64,000 nucleotides of DNA from Meghimatium bilineatum (GCA_034231615.1 CM067317.1:49806282-49870281), one strand, 5' to 3'; positions 33,680-43,819 are shown, numbered from the stretch's first letter. A program made the numbers and translations. Notes: generated from the letters alone by a model not told the origin.

Positions 33680-34005
33680 ATCATGGAAAGAGAAGAAAAC
33701 AAAATAAAGAGGTGCTAAAGACACTTAATATGAAGAAAGAACTACTAAGAGAAATAAAGATCAGGCAAATAAAATATTGTGGTCACATTAAAAGACATGA
33801 CACCTTATTGAAGACCTTACTTGAGGGCAAAGTCAAAGGGAGGCGAGCAAGAGGTAGGCAGAGATACAAGTGGGAGAGTAACATCACACGATGGACAGGT
33901 TACAGTCTAGCAGAATGCACCACCAAGACAAGAGACAGGGTATGTTGGAGATCCGTTGCAGCCAACCTTGGTTGCGGAGACGGCACTTAATGATGATGAT
34001 GAAAT
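33680..34005 (+). mobile_element. LINE 3' end with TGATGATGATG tail, family J
   Basis: The frame 33712-33990 reads LREIKIRQIKYCGHIKRHDT, GRRARGRQRYKWESNITRW and TRDRVCWRSVAANLGCGDGT, then stop and TGATGATGATG. This is a typical LINE ORF2 end with a short tandem tail. Other copies: 8130-8610 and 34225-34560 (both minus). Confidence 0.85.
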
Positions 34006-34224
34006 ACATTAAAACGTAAGCAGAACCACGAGGGACTGAAATTTTTCTGCTTATGCCAGGTTTCCTTCTAAATATGAATGAAAATTTAACCAGAGATATG
34101 CATGTAATTGTGATAATATTAAATGTCGCACTCATGTACTTATTCACACTATAATTGAACACATGCAACCATGGCAATGAAGAAAAACATATTAGTTTTT
34201 CCAGTAGTTTAGAAAGATTTTCTG

Positions 34225-34560
34225 CACAGTGTTACCTGTTCATCTTCACCTCGATATGTTACTCTCCCACTAGTATCTCTGCCTACCTCTTGTTCACATT
34301 ACCCCAACTTTACGTTCAAGATATCATGTCTTTTAATATGTTCAAAATACTTTATCTGTTTCATAATTATTTCTTTTAACACTTCTTTGTTCATTCGAAG
34401 TGTTGCTAGAACCTCACTTTTTTTCTGTCTGTCTTTCCACGAAGTTCTCCAACACTTCTATATATCCAGATTTCAAAGACATCAATTATGCCTTCTAGTT
34501 GCTTGTTCCTTATCCTTTCGGAGCCTTCCATCAATATAAAAAACATGCAGCATTTTATAA
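34225..34560 (-). mobile_element. LINE 3' part, family J, minus copy
   Basis: 34256-34292 is the inverse of 33848-33884 with one mismatch in 37 bp. The rest is more diverged and matches 8250-8600. Together with the plus copy it forms a tail-to-tail inverted pair. Confidence 0.75.
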
Positions 34561-34562
34561 TT

Positions 34563-34985
34563 CTCATTTTTAACTTGTTTGTATGCGGTTGTGTCTGTGA
34601 GTTTCACCAATGGCTCACTAGACAAACCAATCATGCAACAGAAAACCTTAGTAGATGACATGCCTTAATATTGAGGCCATCTTCTTATAGAAGCTTCATG
34701 GCACGTCATCTATACAATCCCGTAGTCGTAACCTTCGATAAGAGTTACCATGTTGTTCAGACAGGCAGACGTTGTGCTTGAACTAGTTACGGGCACGGCG
34801 TGGGTGGGCAGAGCAACAAAGAAACCTGTCGCAAGGGCCAGAGTTGTGCCCTGATGTCGACGTCTGTTTCGGCGGCATTGGACTCGAAACACCATCGAGT
34901 CGAATGGCTGCTGGATCAGAGGGCGGAGCACTTATGATAATGCCCCACGTGCTGTGAGGCCAGTTTTCTAATAAAAGAATCAAGA
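34563..34985 (+). mobile_element. element 4, second full copy
   Basis: See 27480-27905. Blocks such as GATGACATGCCTTAATATTG and CTAGTTACGGGCACGGCGTG show close similarity. It ends in the same tail. Confidence 0.8.
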
Positions 34986-35560
34986 ACTTGTTTGTAAAAT
35001 TGTTTAGATATCCCTATTTTTCTCATGTCATTGAAAGTACGTTTAGCTATTCATATTCTCCTTTTCACTTCTCTTTCACATCAGCCATCATTTGTGACTA
35101 TGTGTCCGAGATATTAGTAATGTTCTGTTTGTTGTAGTATCTCTCCATGTATTTTTATGTTTAGCGTCTGGTCTTCTGCGGTTTTGCTGATTACCATATG
35201 TTTTGCTGGGGTTTTTTTTATTGTTTATATCTAGTCCATTTGACTTGATTTATTGATGTGATATCAAAAGGACAGTGTCCCATGTTCTCACATAATACCA
35301 TATCACAAGCTGTCTCAGCCAAGCTGCTAACCATGACGCTAAACTGATAAACAATAAACAATTAGTCAACGCTTTGATGTTATGAAATGAATAAGTGTAC
35401 AGAAATGTAAACAAAATGAAGGGACAGTGTCTGTAGATACCGTTTCATTATGAGATTAGAAGACCTGTTTTGCTTTTCCATGAGCAAAACGTTTGATTAA
35501 CTGACACATAAAATGTATTCAAACATTTCTGACAGCAGATGTGGCTGGATCTTGATCAAA
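34986..35560. other. intergenic sequence downstream of the LIM gene
   Basis: AT-rich, no recognised feature. The poly(A) site of the LIM gene should fall near its right edge. Confidence 0.45.
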
Positions 35561-35584
35561 AATAACGAAAAATGTTGCCCACAC

Positions 35585-35590
35585 TTTATT
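35585..35590 (-). terminator. poly(A) signal AATAAA of the LIM gene
   Basis: The minus strand has AATAAA about 28 nt after the TAA stop at 35619-35621, a plausible spacing for a short 3'UTR. Confidence 0.6.
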
Positions 35591-35618
35591 TCAGAATCAC
35601 TTCAGTCTTTCCCGTATG

Positions 35619-36683
35619 TTATTGGTACTGAGAGGGCCTGTCCATTCGAATTGATTCATCATTTGGCAGAAATCTGTCAAAATTTGTGCTTTGTTGTTTT
35701 GTTTCACTATTATAATTAGTTTTGTTTATTTCTATGATTCTTGAAGATAGACTTTTCTCACTGGATTGGTCGTAAATTATGGATTTCTGATAGGAGCTTG
35801 GACGATCTGCTCGTGTGTTTGCAGGGGAAGGTAGTGTCTGGCGTCCTAAGAAGGAACTAGATGATGATCCGAGGTCAAGGCTGTCTCGACTACTTATATT
35901 GCTGCTTAGAGAGCTTCTGCGGCTTTCATTGTCATCTATAGATCTGGAGCCCGTCTGTGTCTGCATGGGAGATATTGATCCAGATGACTGGCTTGATGTA
36001 TGGTTATCATTGATCATCTGTATTTCGCCAGTCTTCGCTAGATATGCCTTCTGTTTCCGCAAGGCATCATGATTGTCTAACTTAAAGTGGCTTGCTAAGT
36101 ACTCTCCGAGACTGTCTCCTGGTGAAATTTCTGGATGTATCACAGAATTTGAAAGCGAGGAAGATAACGACGGTGGTGAAGATTTATTATGGTCATTTGA
36201 TGAAGTACTAGATAAAATTGTATTCTCATATTGTGAAAGACGTAACACATCACTTAATTCCTCGCGAGTAGGAATTCCGTGCGACATATATTTCCTCCTG
36301 GTGTTTCTTTCATTATCTGTGGTCGCAGCATTGGCAACAGCATTACTGAGCTTCTTTTCATTTTCTAGAATTTGCTGCTGAAGTCTTATATTTTGTTCAA
36401 TTAATTGATGGTACAACTGTTGTTCTTGTATCCGTTGATCATGTTCTAGTACGTGTGACTTCTCGTATTGTTGTTGCTTTTCTTGTGCATGCTGCGGACG
36501 ATCTAAGTTGTTTTCGCGTGGTTGTATTTGTGATTGTGCATCAAATTTACCATTTTCGGGACCTTGCATTCCGTAGTATAACTGATCTCGAGGCGAAGAG
36601 ACAGAGCTTGTCGCTGGTTGGAAGTAAACTGATCTAGCAAGAACCTCACTTGGATGGCGATCAGATCGGATCTGTTCATTGAC
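35619..36683 (-). CDS. LIM gene, exon 3: Ser-rich coiled-coil C-terminus
   Basis: The acceptor TTTTGCAG (36684-36691) opens the frame in phase 0 with VNEQIRSDRHPSEVLARSVY, continuing LAPKLDK of the LIM exon. It encodes 354 residues and a TAA stop. A Gln/Glu-rich helix-prone stretch (about residues 690-740 of the whole protein: RIQEQQLYHQLIEQ, RLQQQILENEKK) is followed by Ser-rich low complexity. A DRPSxYQ motif occurs twice (SPANTRADRPSSYQ and the C-terminal MDRPSQYQ). A poly(A) signal follows, supporting this as the real end. A GTGAGA inside the exon near 35760 could serve a longer splice form, but I have no sign that it does. The predicted protein is about 974 residues. Confidence 0.8.
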   Translation of the reverse strand, partial: VNEQIRSDRHPSEVLARSVYFQPATSSVSSPRDQLYYGMQGPENGKFDAQSQIQPRENNLDRPQHAQEKQQQYEKSHVLEHDQRIQEQQLYHQLIEQNIRLQQQILENEKKLSNAVANAATTDNERNTRRKYMSHGIPTREELSDVLRLSQYENTILSSTSSNDHNKSSPPSLSSSLSNSVIHPEISPGDSLGEYLASHFKLDNHDALRKQKAYLAKTGEIQMINDNHTSSQSSGSISPMQTQTGSRSIDDNESRRSSLSSNISSRDSLDLGSSSSSFLGRQTLPSPANTRADRPSSYQKSIIYDQSSEKSLSSRIIEINKTNYNSETKQQSTNFDRFLPNDESIRMDRPSQYQ

Positions 36684-36790
36684 CTGCAAAATTGAAGTGA
36701 AGATATGATATTCCATGAAATTCACAGATTAATTGATTCAATATATTTGTTTAACTACGTGATTAACTATATTGACTAGACGGAAGTTAC

Positions 36791-36880
36791 TCCTCCGTGG
36801 TAGAGTGGTCAGTATCCTGTCTCACATTCACAACTCGTTCTAACTTGCTCGTGGTTCGAAAGTCGATCGTCTATATTGTA
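36791..36880 (+). pseudogene. tRNA-like sequence, Asp/Glu type
   Basis: TCCTCCGTGGTAGAGTGGTC followed by AGTATCCTGTC resembles the 5' half of Asp/Glu tRNAs. GTGGTTCGAAAGTC at about 36851 resembles a B box. The anticodon and acceptor stems do not pair well, so it is a relic or a SINE head. Confidence 0.5.
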
Positions 36881-37017
36881 CTGGCAATGTGATTGCTAAG
36901 TATTAATGATGCATGAAGACTCAAAACTTGCTATGCCCCATACATGATATGCTTCAATTGTGTTATTCATCATCATCACCTCAGGTGATGCGCCGACTAG
37001 CGTAGATCACGGTTCTC

Positions 37018-37260
37018 CACTACTCTCTTCTTCTTCTTCTTCTGTGTTCGTTCTAAAAATAACTTCTGCGGATTAGTAAGATGTTATCCGGAGAACGAAA
37101 TGTGTTGTGTCAGGGTTTACAACTAGGCTGCGATATATGTTGCGTTCGCGCTGATACATCCGGCATCAGCATGACTTCTGTGCCATATGACTTCTTATGA
37201 GATGGGACATCCAACTCCATCTCCAAATCCTTCTTAGTCATCTCTTAAGACGTCCATGAC
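37018..37260 (-). mobile_element. SINE-like family C copy
   Basis: Collinear with 42575-42810: TTCTTCTTCTGTGTTCGTTC, GGAGAACGAAATG, GGCTGCGATAT and CATCAGCATGACTTC, ending with GACGTCCATGACAGGCAACA. The CTTCTT tail at the left puts sense on the minus strand. Confidence 0.75.
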
Positions 37261-37339
37261 AGGCAACAGTGTCATTGTTCTTTGTTCCCCTTCCAAGCCA
37301 AGGCAATACGGTCGCACAACACTATATTTCCAGTATCTC

Positions 37340-37612
37340 TTATCAGGATCGTTGCTGCCTCTGTACAATGCAGCTATGTCAGACTACAACATCGTTGTTG
37401 CCTCTCTACCATGCAGTGATATCAGACTACAACATCGTTGCTGCCTCTCTACCATGCAGTGATGTCAGACTACAACATCGTTGCTGCCTCTCTACCATGC
37501 AGTGATATCAGACTACAACATCGTTGTTGCCTCTCTACCATGCAGTGATATCAGACTACAACATCGTTGCTGCCTCCCTACCATGCAGTGATATCAGACT
37601 ATTTTCTTACGA
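37340..37612. repeat. 43-bp minisatellite
   Basis: About six units near GATATCAGACTACAACATCG and TTGCTGCCTCTCTACCATGC. Plus frames 37256-37505 read only this repeat. Confidence 0.95.
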
Positions 37613-38115
37613 TGTCGTCCTCAATCTCTCTTGCTCTCGATCTTGACCGATGTAACTTTTTTTTTTGTCCAGACCTTGTCATTTAATGTGACCAAACAAT
37701 AAATAAAATTGTCTGTTTCTGATAGAGGCTGTCAAAATTTTTTGCCACGTTTTTAATCCTCTCCTATCCTCCCCCCCCCCCCAACTTTTCAAGAATTCAG
37801 GTACTTTCCCGTGCTCAATTATGTCAAATTATCTCCCCCCCCCCTTTTTTTCTTTAAAAAAATGTTATCGGAACACAAGTACGATTAAAAAATACATGTT
37901 GTGTTTCATATTTTTAGAAAAAATAATCAAATTCCAACATATTTATTTGTGTATTAAAAACATTACTGTTAACATCAACTTCTTTCAAATCTCTCCCCAC
38001 TTGTCAACAACTACCTTTTCAGACCCCCTTGTCAACAAGTATCACACCTTTTTGATCCCCTTCTCCTGAATGTTGACGTAATTTATGAACAGCTCCATAT
38101 TATTAAATAACATGT
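37613..38115. other. no gene; C-rich and T-rich runs
   Basis: Two CCCCCCCCC runs near 37771 and 37836 in AT-rich DNA. Nothing else seen. Confidence 0.45.
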
Positions 38116-38270
38116 TCTTCTTCTTCAGCGTTCATTCTCAAACTCCCACTGGATATCTCTTGTATCAGGACCATGGTCCTATTAGATTTCCTGAAGGATG
38201 TAGTCCAGAGAATGGAAATGCGTTGTGTCGCCGTTTTATTGGCCCAACACATCCGTCTTCGACGGGATTA
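38116..38270 (-). mobile_element. SINE family B copy
   Basis: TTCTTCAGCGTTCATTCTC, ACTCCCACTGGATATCTCTT, GATGTAGTCCAGAGAATGGA and AACACATCCGTCTTCGACGG. Directly after it lies a 32-bp word (TTACGTTATTCAACAACTC...) repeated twice at 38268-38335. Confidence 0.85.
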
Positions 38271-38524
38271 CGTTATTCAACAACTCAAATAAAGTGTTCT
38301 GAAATTATTACGTTATTCAACAACTCAAATAAAGTAACAGGAAATCGGAACTCGAGTTCAGACACAAGATATCGTTTGGAGTAAAACATCTACAAAATAA
38401 AAGTTATTGTCTCAAAGCACAAAATACTGAGGGCAGTTCTAGCTTAGTTGCAAAATAATTTCCATAGAGAATTGATCCAGTAGATATATTCATATTACAA
38501 CATCAAAGGAAATAGCGTCGAAGA

Positions 38525-38705
38525 GAGACTGTTCTTCTTCTTCCTTTCAGCGTTTATTTTCAAACTCCCGCTGGATCTCCCTTACAGCACGACCATGGTT
38601 CTTCTATATTTCCAGCAAGATGTAGTCCAGAAATTGAAATGGCGTTGTGTCGTCGTTGTATTTGCGCCAATGGCCCGACAAATCCGTCTTCGGTGGTGGA
38701 CTGTT
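38525..38705 (-). mobile_element. SINE family B copy
   Basis: CTTTCAGCGTTTATTTTC, ACTCCCGCTGGATCTCCC, GATGTAGTCCAGAAATTGA and GACAAATCCGTCTTCGG. Diverged. Confidence 0.8.
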
Positions 38706-39064
38706 CAATGGTACTTGGTAACCTTATCCTGCTACTTTATATTCAGAATATTACGGAGACATCAGCAGTGGAAGATGTTCAAATTCTTTTTTTTTCTTGT
38801 GTATACGAGAAATTTATATGTGTGTTTTAGTTATTCATATATATGAAATATATATAGTGAAATATATATATAAAAGTGACGTATTACGTCTATCTTTTTT
38901 CCAGTTCAGGATATAATTACATGTGTATTCATTTTATCCTTATTCTTTACGTTTAGCAATAATTTTGTCAGTCAAATATCGGTATGAGCGAAGTCGGATG
39001 TGTTGGGCCATTGCTGCGAAATACAACGGCGATACAGCGCATATTCCTTCTCTGTACTAATACT

Positions 39065-39325
39065 TTATTTTTTTCTAACCTCTGTTTTTATTTAAAATCA
39101 CGAATAACAAGTGGACTCGAACCCCTGCGCTGCTGTTCAACGGGCGAATTGACTTAACGTTACACTAACGTGGCTTCCAAAAGAATAATTTAGAAGTCCT
39201 AAATTCTTCCTTGGATCTAAATTCTTTCTCAGACCTAAATTCTTTATCTCTCCAAGTTGTACCTAACTAAGCAGGATCATATCATCTAAGAGTGCTTATT
39301 TGTGTGATTTATTCCCAGATTGGAA
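39065..39325 (-). mobile_element. tRNA-derived SINE family A copy
   Basis: The minus strand has an A-box-like CGTTAGTGTAACG (39158-39170) and a B-box-like GGGGTTCGAGTCC (39113-39125) at tRNA spacing. AATTTAGG-type repeats lie upstream and a TTATTCGTGATTT body downstream. Copies at 40905-41220 and 55905-56035. Confidence 0.7.
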
Positions 39326-39334
39326 TATTTTTCC

Positions 39335-39665
39335 TGCTGAAAATCAAGTATGACCAGTGCTCTGCTATAAGAAAATCAAGTATGACCAGTGCTCTGCTAT
39401 AAGAAAATCAAGTATGACCAGTGCTCTGATATAAGAAAATCAAGTATGACCAGTGCTCTGCTATAAGAAAATCAAGTATGACACGTTCCTTGCTATAAGA
39501 TAATCAAGTATGACCAGTGCCCTGCTATAAGAAAATCAAGTATAACACGTTCCTTGCTATAAGAAAATCAAATAAGACCAGTGCCCTGCTAAAAGAAAAT
39601 CAAATAAGACCAGTGCCCTGCTATAAGAAAATCAAATAAGACCAGTGCCCTGCTATAAGAACAAT
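39335..39665. repeat. 31-bp minisatellite derived from SINE B
   Basis: About 10 units near AAAATCAAGTATGACCAGTG followed by CTCTGCTATAAG. The unit matches the SINE B interior AAATCTAGTAGGACCATTG then TCCTGCTACAAG. Confidence 0.9.
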
Positions 39666-39802
39666 CTGGTAGGAGTTTGAGAATGAACGTACAAAATATC
39701 ATATTTATAGAATTTGTAAAAACCAACCACACGAACAGATGGATAGATGGATAGATTCAGGGCAAGCTCTAATATGTATGCATATATAAACGTACATCAT
39801 AC

Positions 39803-40093
39803 CTTGTCAAGTTTTGGTGCCACCAGTGCTGTTTTAATATAAACAGCTTCGCTATCACATGATAGTGTTCTCTCCTTTGGTCTGTGGGCCATACAGAACA
39901 CGCTGAGATCATTAGCATCGTTTGGGTTGTGGTGGAAATTCTTCAAGTTTAAACTTGTGCCACATCTAATACACGTGAAGCAGGTCTTGTGGTACACAAC
40001 GTCCTTTATGGGTCCAGTTCGTTCCATTGGGTACACGATCTTGCTACAGCGCAGGCAGTGATCTTTATGCTTAGGTTTGAGGTATATTAGTGC
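39803..40093 (-). CDS. LIM gene, exon 2: complete LIM domain
   Basis: 97 codons in phase 0 at both ends. The acceptor is TTACGCAG (40094-40101) and the donor GACAAG|GTATGATG (39795-39802). The minus strand reads ALIYLKPKHKDHCLRCSK, then VYPMERTGPIKDVVYHKTCF. Zinc ligands by residue of the whole protein: C536, C539, H558, C561 (first zinc) and C564, C567, C590, H593 (second). Spacing is CX2C-X18-HX2C-X2-CX2C-X22-CX2H, complete and slightly long in the last loop. LIM domains bind partner proteins. The VYP.ER.GPIKD...H..CF.C..CGT.L.L pattern and the IKTAL.APKLDKVNEQIR tail recall the hillarin/LTD-1/KY group. That is from memory of family features, not a search. Confidence 0.9.
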
Positions 40094-40104
40094 CTGCGTA
40101 AGTT

Positions 40105-40294
40105 AGGAAAAAAAGATATCAGCTTGTGTATACAGTAGTAGAATGTTATCAAAGTAGTCTATGGTTAAGAAATTCAGTTCTCTCGTCAAATATAGTTAAA
40201 TTTAACTTGAGTATGAACTTGCTTCATAGCAGACTGTTTACCATACGTCTAGTAAGTTGCTGACCAGAAACCGTCTGACTAACATGGTCTATCC
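40105..40294. other. intron sequence, nothing recognised
   Basis: Start of the intron between LIM gene exons 1 and 2; no repeat or coding segment noted. Confidence 0.45.
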
Positions 40295-40430
40295 TAGACC
40301 GCCGTCAATAAAGACCTCTGTACAGAAAATAAACAAAACTTCATTCGTTATGTTATTGATTATTGTCTTGATTTTGTTTGTTGGTCACTATTTATATAAT
40401 TGAAGTCGCATGCCACAAAAAAGATAGACA
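40295..40430 (-). repeat. dispersed repeat, family F copy
   Basis: Inverse of 4700-4870; includes CTCTGTACAGAAAATAAAC and GAAGTCGCATGCC. Confidence 0.5.
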
Positions 40431-40434
40431 ACAT

Positions 40435-40575
40435 CAATGCAACCCTTAAAATACGGATTCAACACATCTAAGACGACATATCTGGCCTTGGATAGACAAC
40501 TAAAGCTCCCAGTCACAACCCCTACGCTTAACGGTAGGTGTGGATATTCTGACCATCATCTACCTGGGGTTAGAT
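40435..40575 (+). mobile_element. LINE 3' end fragment, family K
   Basis: KKIDNINATLKIRIQH-like reading, then CTTGGATAGACAACTAAAGC, TCCCAGTCACAACCCC and ACGCTTAACGGTAGGTGTGG, matching 28480-28620. Confidence 0.7.
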
Positions 40576-40904
40576 AATAGATGCTGTCAAAAAAGGGAAA
40601 GCCGACCATCGCAATGCACCGAAACAATCAAAATTCAGCCTTTCATGTCATGTTTACTTTCTGTACATATGCATTTACTGGAGCGTTGTCCCAGCATATT
40701 TCACCTCCTAGGTATTGATGGCCTAATTACTTTACCATCTTTTGTGCGTGAGACCTGGTACCTTACTTCCAAGTGATCTAGAGCTCAAACTCCGGTGTCG
40801 AGAAACAAGCCAATACTGGAAATTCGAGAGCTTGGGTAACCAAAGGAAAATGTATAATTATTAACACTTTTACCTATTTATGTTCATTTTCACACTCTCA
40901 CTAC
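40576..40904. other. intron sequence, nothing recognised
   Basis: A plus-strand frame (40540-40776) starts inside the LINE relic and has no recognised domain. Confidence 0.4.
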
Positions 40905-41220
40905 TCACAGGTGGTGCAGGTGTGAATCACAGGAGTAATTTTTATTTCAAATCACGAATAACGAGTGGACTCGAACCTCTGACCTACTATTCAACGGGCG
41001 AATTCACTTAACGTTACACTAACGTGGCTTCCAAAAGAATAATTTAGAAGTCCTAAATTCTTCCTTGGATATAAATTCTCCCTTGAATCTAAATTCTTCC
41101 TTGGATCTAAATTCTTTCTTAGACCCAAATTCTTGATCTCACTAAGTTGTACTTAACTAAGCAGGATAATAACATCCAAGTGTTTTATTTGTGTGATTTC
41201 AATATTTCCTAATGTTCTAT
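40905..41220 (-). mobile_element. tRNA-derived SINE family A copy
   Basis: Same order of motifs as 39065-39325 (ATAACGAGTGGACTCGAACC, GTTACACTAACGTGGCTTCC), with extra AAATTCTTCCTTGGAT repeats. It extends further into the 3' body (GTGTGAATCACAGGAGTAA). Confidence 0.7.
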
Positions 41221-41269
41221 CTGGAATATCGTAGTAACACGTGTTTATGAGCTTCTAGTGATACAGTCA

Positions 41270-41412
41270 AAGCCATGAAACAATTGTTACTATGAAACAA
41301 ATGCTACTATGAAACAATTGCTACTATGAAACAATTGCTACTATGAAACAATTGTTACTATGAAACAATTGCTACTATGAAACAATTGCTACTATGAAAC
41401 AATTGCTACTAT
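41270..41412. repeat. 17-bp minisatellite
   Basis: About eight units of CTACTATGAAACAATTG. Confidence 0.95.
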
Positions 41413-41590
41413 GCCGTCTACTGTCGTCATTCCATGTCCGAACTGTCCAAGGACATTTACAGCTCGAATAGGGCTCATTAGCCATCTACGAACTCATAAT
41501 ATCAAAGACATAACTAAAATTGAATTTTCAAAAGTGGATGTAACAAATGGTCATCATCACTTGTGATGGACGAACAACAACAACAACTAT
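41412..41590 (+). mobile_element. LINE ORF2 end with C2H2 motif and CAA tail
   Basis: The plus strand reads VIPCPNCPRTFTARIGLISH followed by LRTHN, a C2H2 zinc-finger-like motif often found at the end of LINE ORF2. It then reads a stop and a CAACAACAACAAC tail. A related motif is at 13765 in the other LINE. Confidence 0.7.
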
Positions 41591-41789
41591 GCCATAAGTA
41601 TCAGTACAGCCATTAATTATGTTGACCCGTTGATAACCCTGTCAGTTTGTACCAGATAGATGACATAAGAAACAACAAAATGAAGAATATGCTTTGTAAA
41701 CAATGTGCTACTGCAACTGTTGCACGATGTCACATATTTTCGGTTTTCAAGTCAACCACGAGGACAGTGAAATAACAAGACGTGTTTAA

Positions 41790-42185
41790 CGATATGTGAA
41801 ATGAAGTGTCTGAGAAACGCTACAATGGTTACTAAACTAAAACTAGATAAAATAAGAAATGAAGAATTTAGGAAAATGTTTGGTATATTATCATGTATTA
41901 GGCATATCGAAAGACAACAAGTAAAATAGTTTGGTCACTTTATGAAAATGAACCCAAACCAAATACCAATAAGAGCATATAATACAAGAATATCCTGACA
42001 TAAAGCCAAAGGTAAACCAAGAAAATGGTGGATAGAAAACATCAAGATAGCATTGAACAAACATATACTCAAGGCGACTCATCTGACCTTGGAACGACAG
42101 CTGAAGATCTCACCACTACGCTTAACGGCAAGTGTGAATACGATCAATCACCGTTCACCTGAGAACAGGCAATAGACCATAGTAA
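41790..42185 (+). mobile_element. LINE 3' end, family K
   Basis: RNEEFRKMFG, RHIERQQVK, FGHFMKMNPNQIPIRAYN, KAKGKPRKWWIENIKIALNK and ERQLKISPLRLTASVNT, with breaks. The best preserved member of the family here. Confidence 0.85.
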
Positions 42186-42505
42186 ATAAACAGAAAAGGC
42201 ATCATTCAGCAAGTGTATAAAGTGTTGCGAGCACGTTAGGCGGAACGGCACTCTGGTCATCTCCTGCACTCCTGCACACAATCAGTCGTCTTGACAATGT
42301 CTGACCACTGACAGCAAGTGTTACAGGACGAGATAGTGAGGTTGCCGACATTGCACCTCTCCTTCACTTTAATCCAATTCTCAACGTATAGCAGCATCAT
42401 ACCCATTATACATTTCTCAACCTCCTGAGCACTCCGCAACACCAAATATAATGGACTTTTTTCAATGGCATGCTCACATTCACTTGCGAAGGAGGAACAA
42501 CATCA
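42186..42505. other. intron sequence, nothing recognised
   Basis: No domain in the minus frame 42257-42445. Confidence 0.4.
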
Positions 42506-42509
42506 TAAA

Positions 42510-42511
42510 TT

Positions 42512-42545
<34 letters not shown>

Positions 42546-42568
42546 GACTAGTTGTAGTAGTAATAGTA
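42510..42568. repeat. (AGT)n microsatellite
   Basis: AGT run with a few substitutions. Confidence 0.9.
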
Positions 42569-42574
42569 GTATTC

Positions 42575-42810
42575 TGCTTCTGCGTTTGTTCTCAAACTCC
42601 TGCAGAGTAACAGGATGTAGTCCGGAGAACGGAATTCGTTTTGTCATGGTTTACAGTTTGGCTGCGATATCTGCTCCTACCTGCATGACATTTCCGATTT
42701 CAGCATGGCTTCATGGTCACCTGACTATGGAATGGGACAGCGAACTCCACCCCGAAACCTCCTTAGTCACCTCTTATGACGTTCATGGCAAGTAACGGTG
42801 TCACTACTCT
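42575..42810 (-). mobile_element. SINE-like family C copy
   Basis: CTGCGTTTGTTCTCAAACTC, GGATGTAGTCCGGAGAACGG, GGCTGCGATATCTGCTCC and GACGTTCATGGCAAGTAACG. Its 3' end (inverse: GGAGTTTGAGAACAAACGCA) is shared with SINE B. Confidence 0.8.
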
Positions 42811-42829
42811 TCGCAACTATAAGTAATTC

Positions 42830-42888
42830 TCGTAATAGTAATAGTAATTATAGCAATATTAGTAGTAGTAGTTGTTGTTGTAGTAATA

Positions 42889-42936
<48 letters not shown>

Positions 42937-42940
42937 ACAT
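42830..42940. repeat. (AGT)n microsatellite
   Basis: AGT/AAT runs on the plus strand at the 5' side of the LINE at 42950. Confidence 0.9.
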
Positions 42941-42949
42941 AGGGTGCTT

Positions 42950-43480
42950 TCAATAAACTACATAACATCTGGACGTCAAACACACTAAGAAACACCACAA
43001 AACTCTGGTTGTTTAACTCCAACATCATCCCTATTCTATCATATGGGTGCGAAAGTTGGAAAGCCACAAAAGCCACATATAAGAGACTATACTCCTTTGA
43101 AAACAAATGCCTACGTACCATTCTGAAGTGGAGTGACTTTAAATCTAACACTACTATAAGAGAGGAAAACAAACAAACCTACCGGTATATATCTTCCTTC
43201 ATTAGACAAAGGCGTTGGACTTACATCGGCCATGTTCTCAGAATGAACAGCCTAAGAATTCCCCAGCAGTCACTATATTGGGTGCCACCTGGAGTAAGAA
43301 GAAGAGGGAGACCTAGAGAAACTCTACGAAGAACCATTAATAGAGAAGGCATGTCAATGAACCTAAACAACACGCAACAATTGAAAGACCTTGCAACACA
43401 AAGACAGAAATGGAAAGCTATGGTTTCTGCCCTATTTTATTGTATGCCTATGGCCCTGGAGGAACATAACATAACATTGA
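42950..43480 (+). mobile_element. LINE ORF2 C-terminal, best preserved copy
   Basis: Open from 43009 to 43536. It reads IIPILSYGCESWKATKATYK, CLRTILKWSDF, QRRWTYIGHVLRMN and GVRRRGRPRETLRRTINRE, ending RQKWKAMV..PMALEEHN. The counterpart of the minus copy at 13915-14890. It sits in an intron of the LIM gene. Confidence 0.85.
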
Positions 43481-43555
43481 TAGTAATAGTAGTAGTAGTA
43501 TTTGTAGCAGTATTAATAGTAGTAGCAGTAGTATAATAAATAGTTGTTTTGTTGC

Positions 43556-43589
<34 letters not shown>

Positions 43590-43600
43590 ATTGTAATAGT
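43481..43600. repeat. (AGT)n microsatellite after the LINE
   Basis: AGT/AAT runs directly after the LINE 3' end. Confidence 0.9.
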
Positions 43601-43819
43601 GAAAGCATCAAAAGTAGCACATAAGTGGATGTTTGCCATCGTGTATAACTGTGCCAAATTGTTTGCATATGTCAGTCATTCAGGAAACATCTGCATTGTT
43701 TCGTGCGTAAATATGACGTGCGTGTCTTGTTATGTGTGTATTAATATTTATAAGGAGAGATTCATATAAAGCCCATAAAGAGAGAGTGCCTGAATCTATG
43801 TATCTATGTATATAGTTAG

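Larger units (their letters stand above)
38985..39690 (+). mobile_element. SINE family B copy split by SINE A and by internal repeat
   Basis: The head is at 38992-39060 (GTCGGATGTGTTGGGCCATT, CGGCGATACAGCGCATATTC). The 3' end is at 39660-39690 (GGTAGGAGTTTGAGAATGAA). Between them come the tRNA-derived SINE A (39065-39325) and a 31-bp minisatellite made from the SINE's own CCTGCT...ATCAAGTATGACCA segment. Confidence 0.7.

Noticed and set aside
36791..36880. Functional Asp/Glu tRNA
   Set aside because: The 3' half does not complete a cloverleaf; the spacing between boxes is too long.
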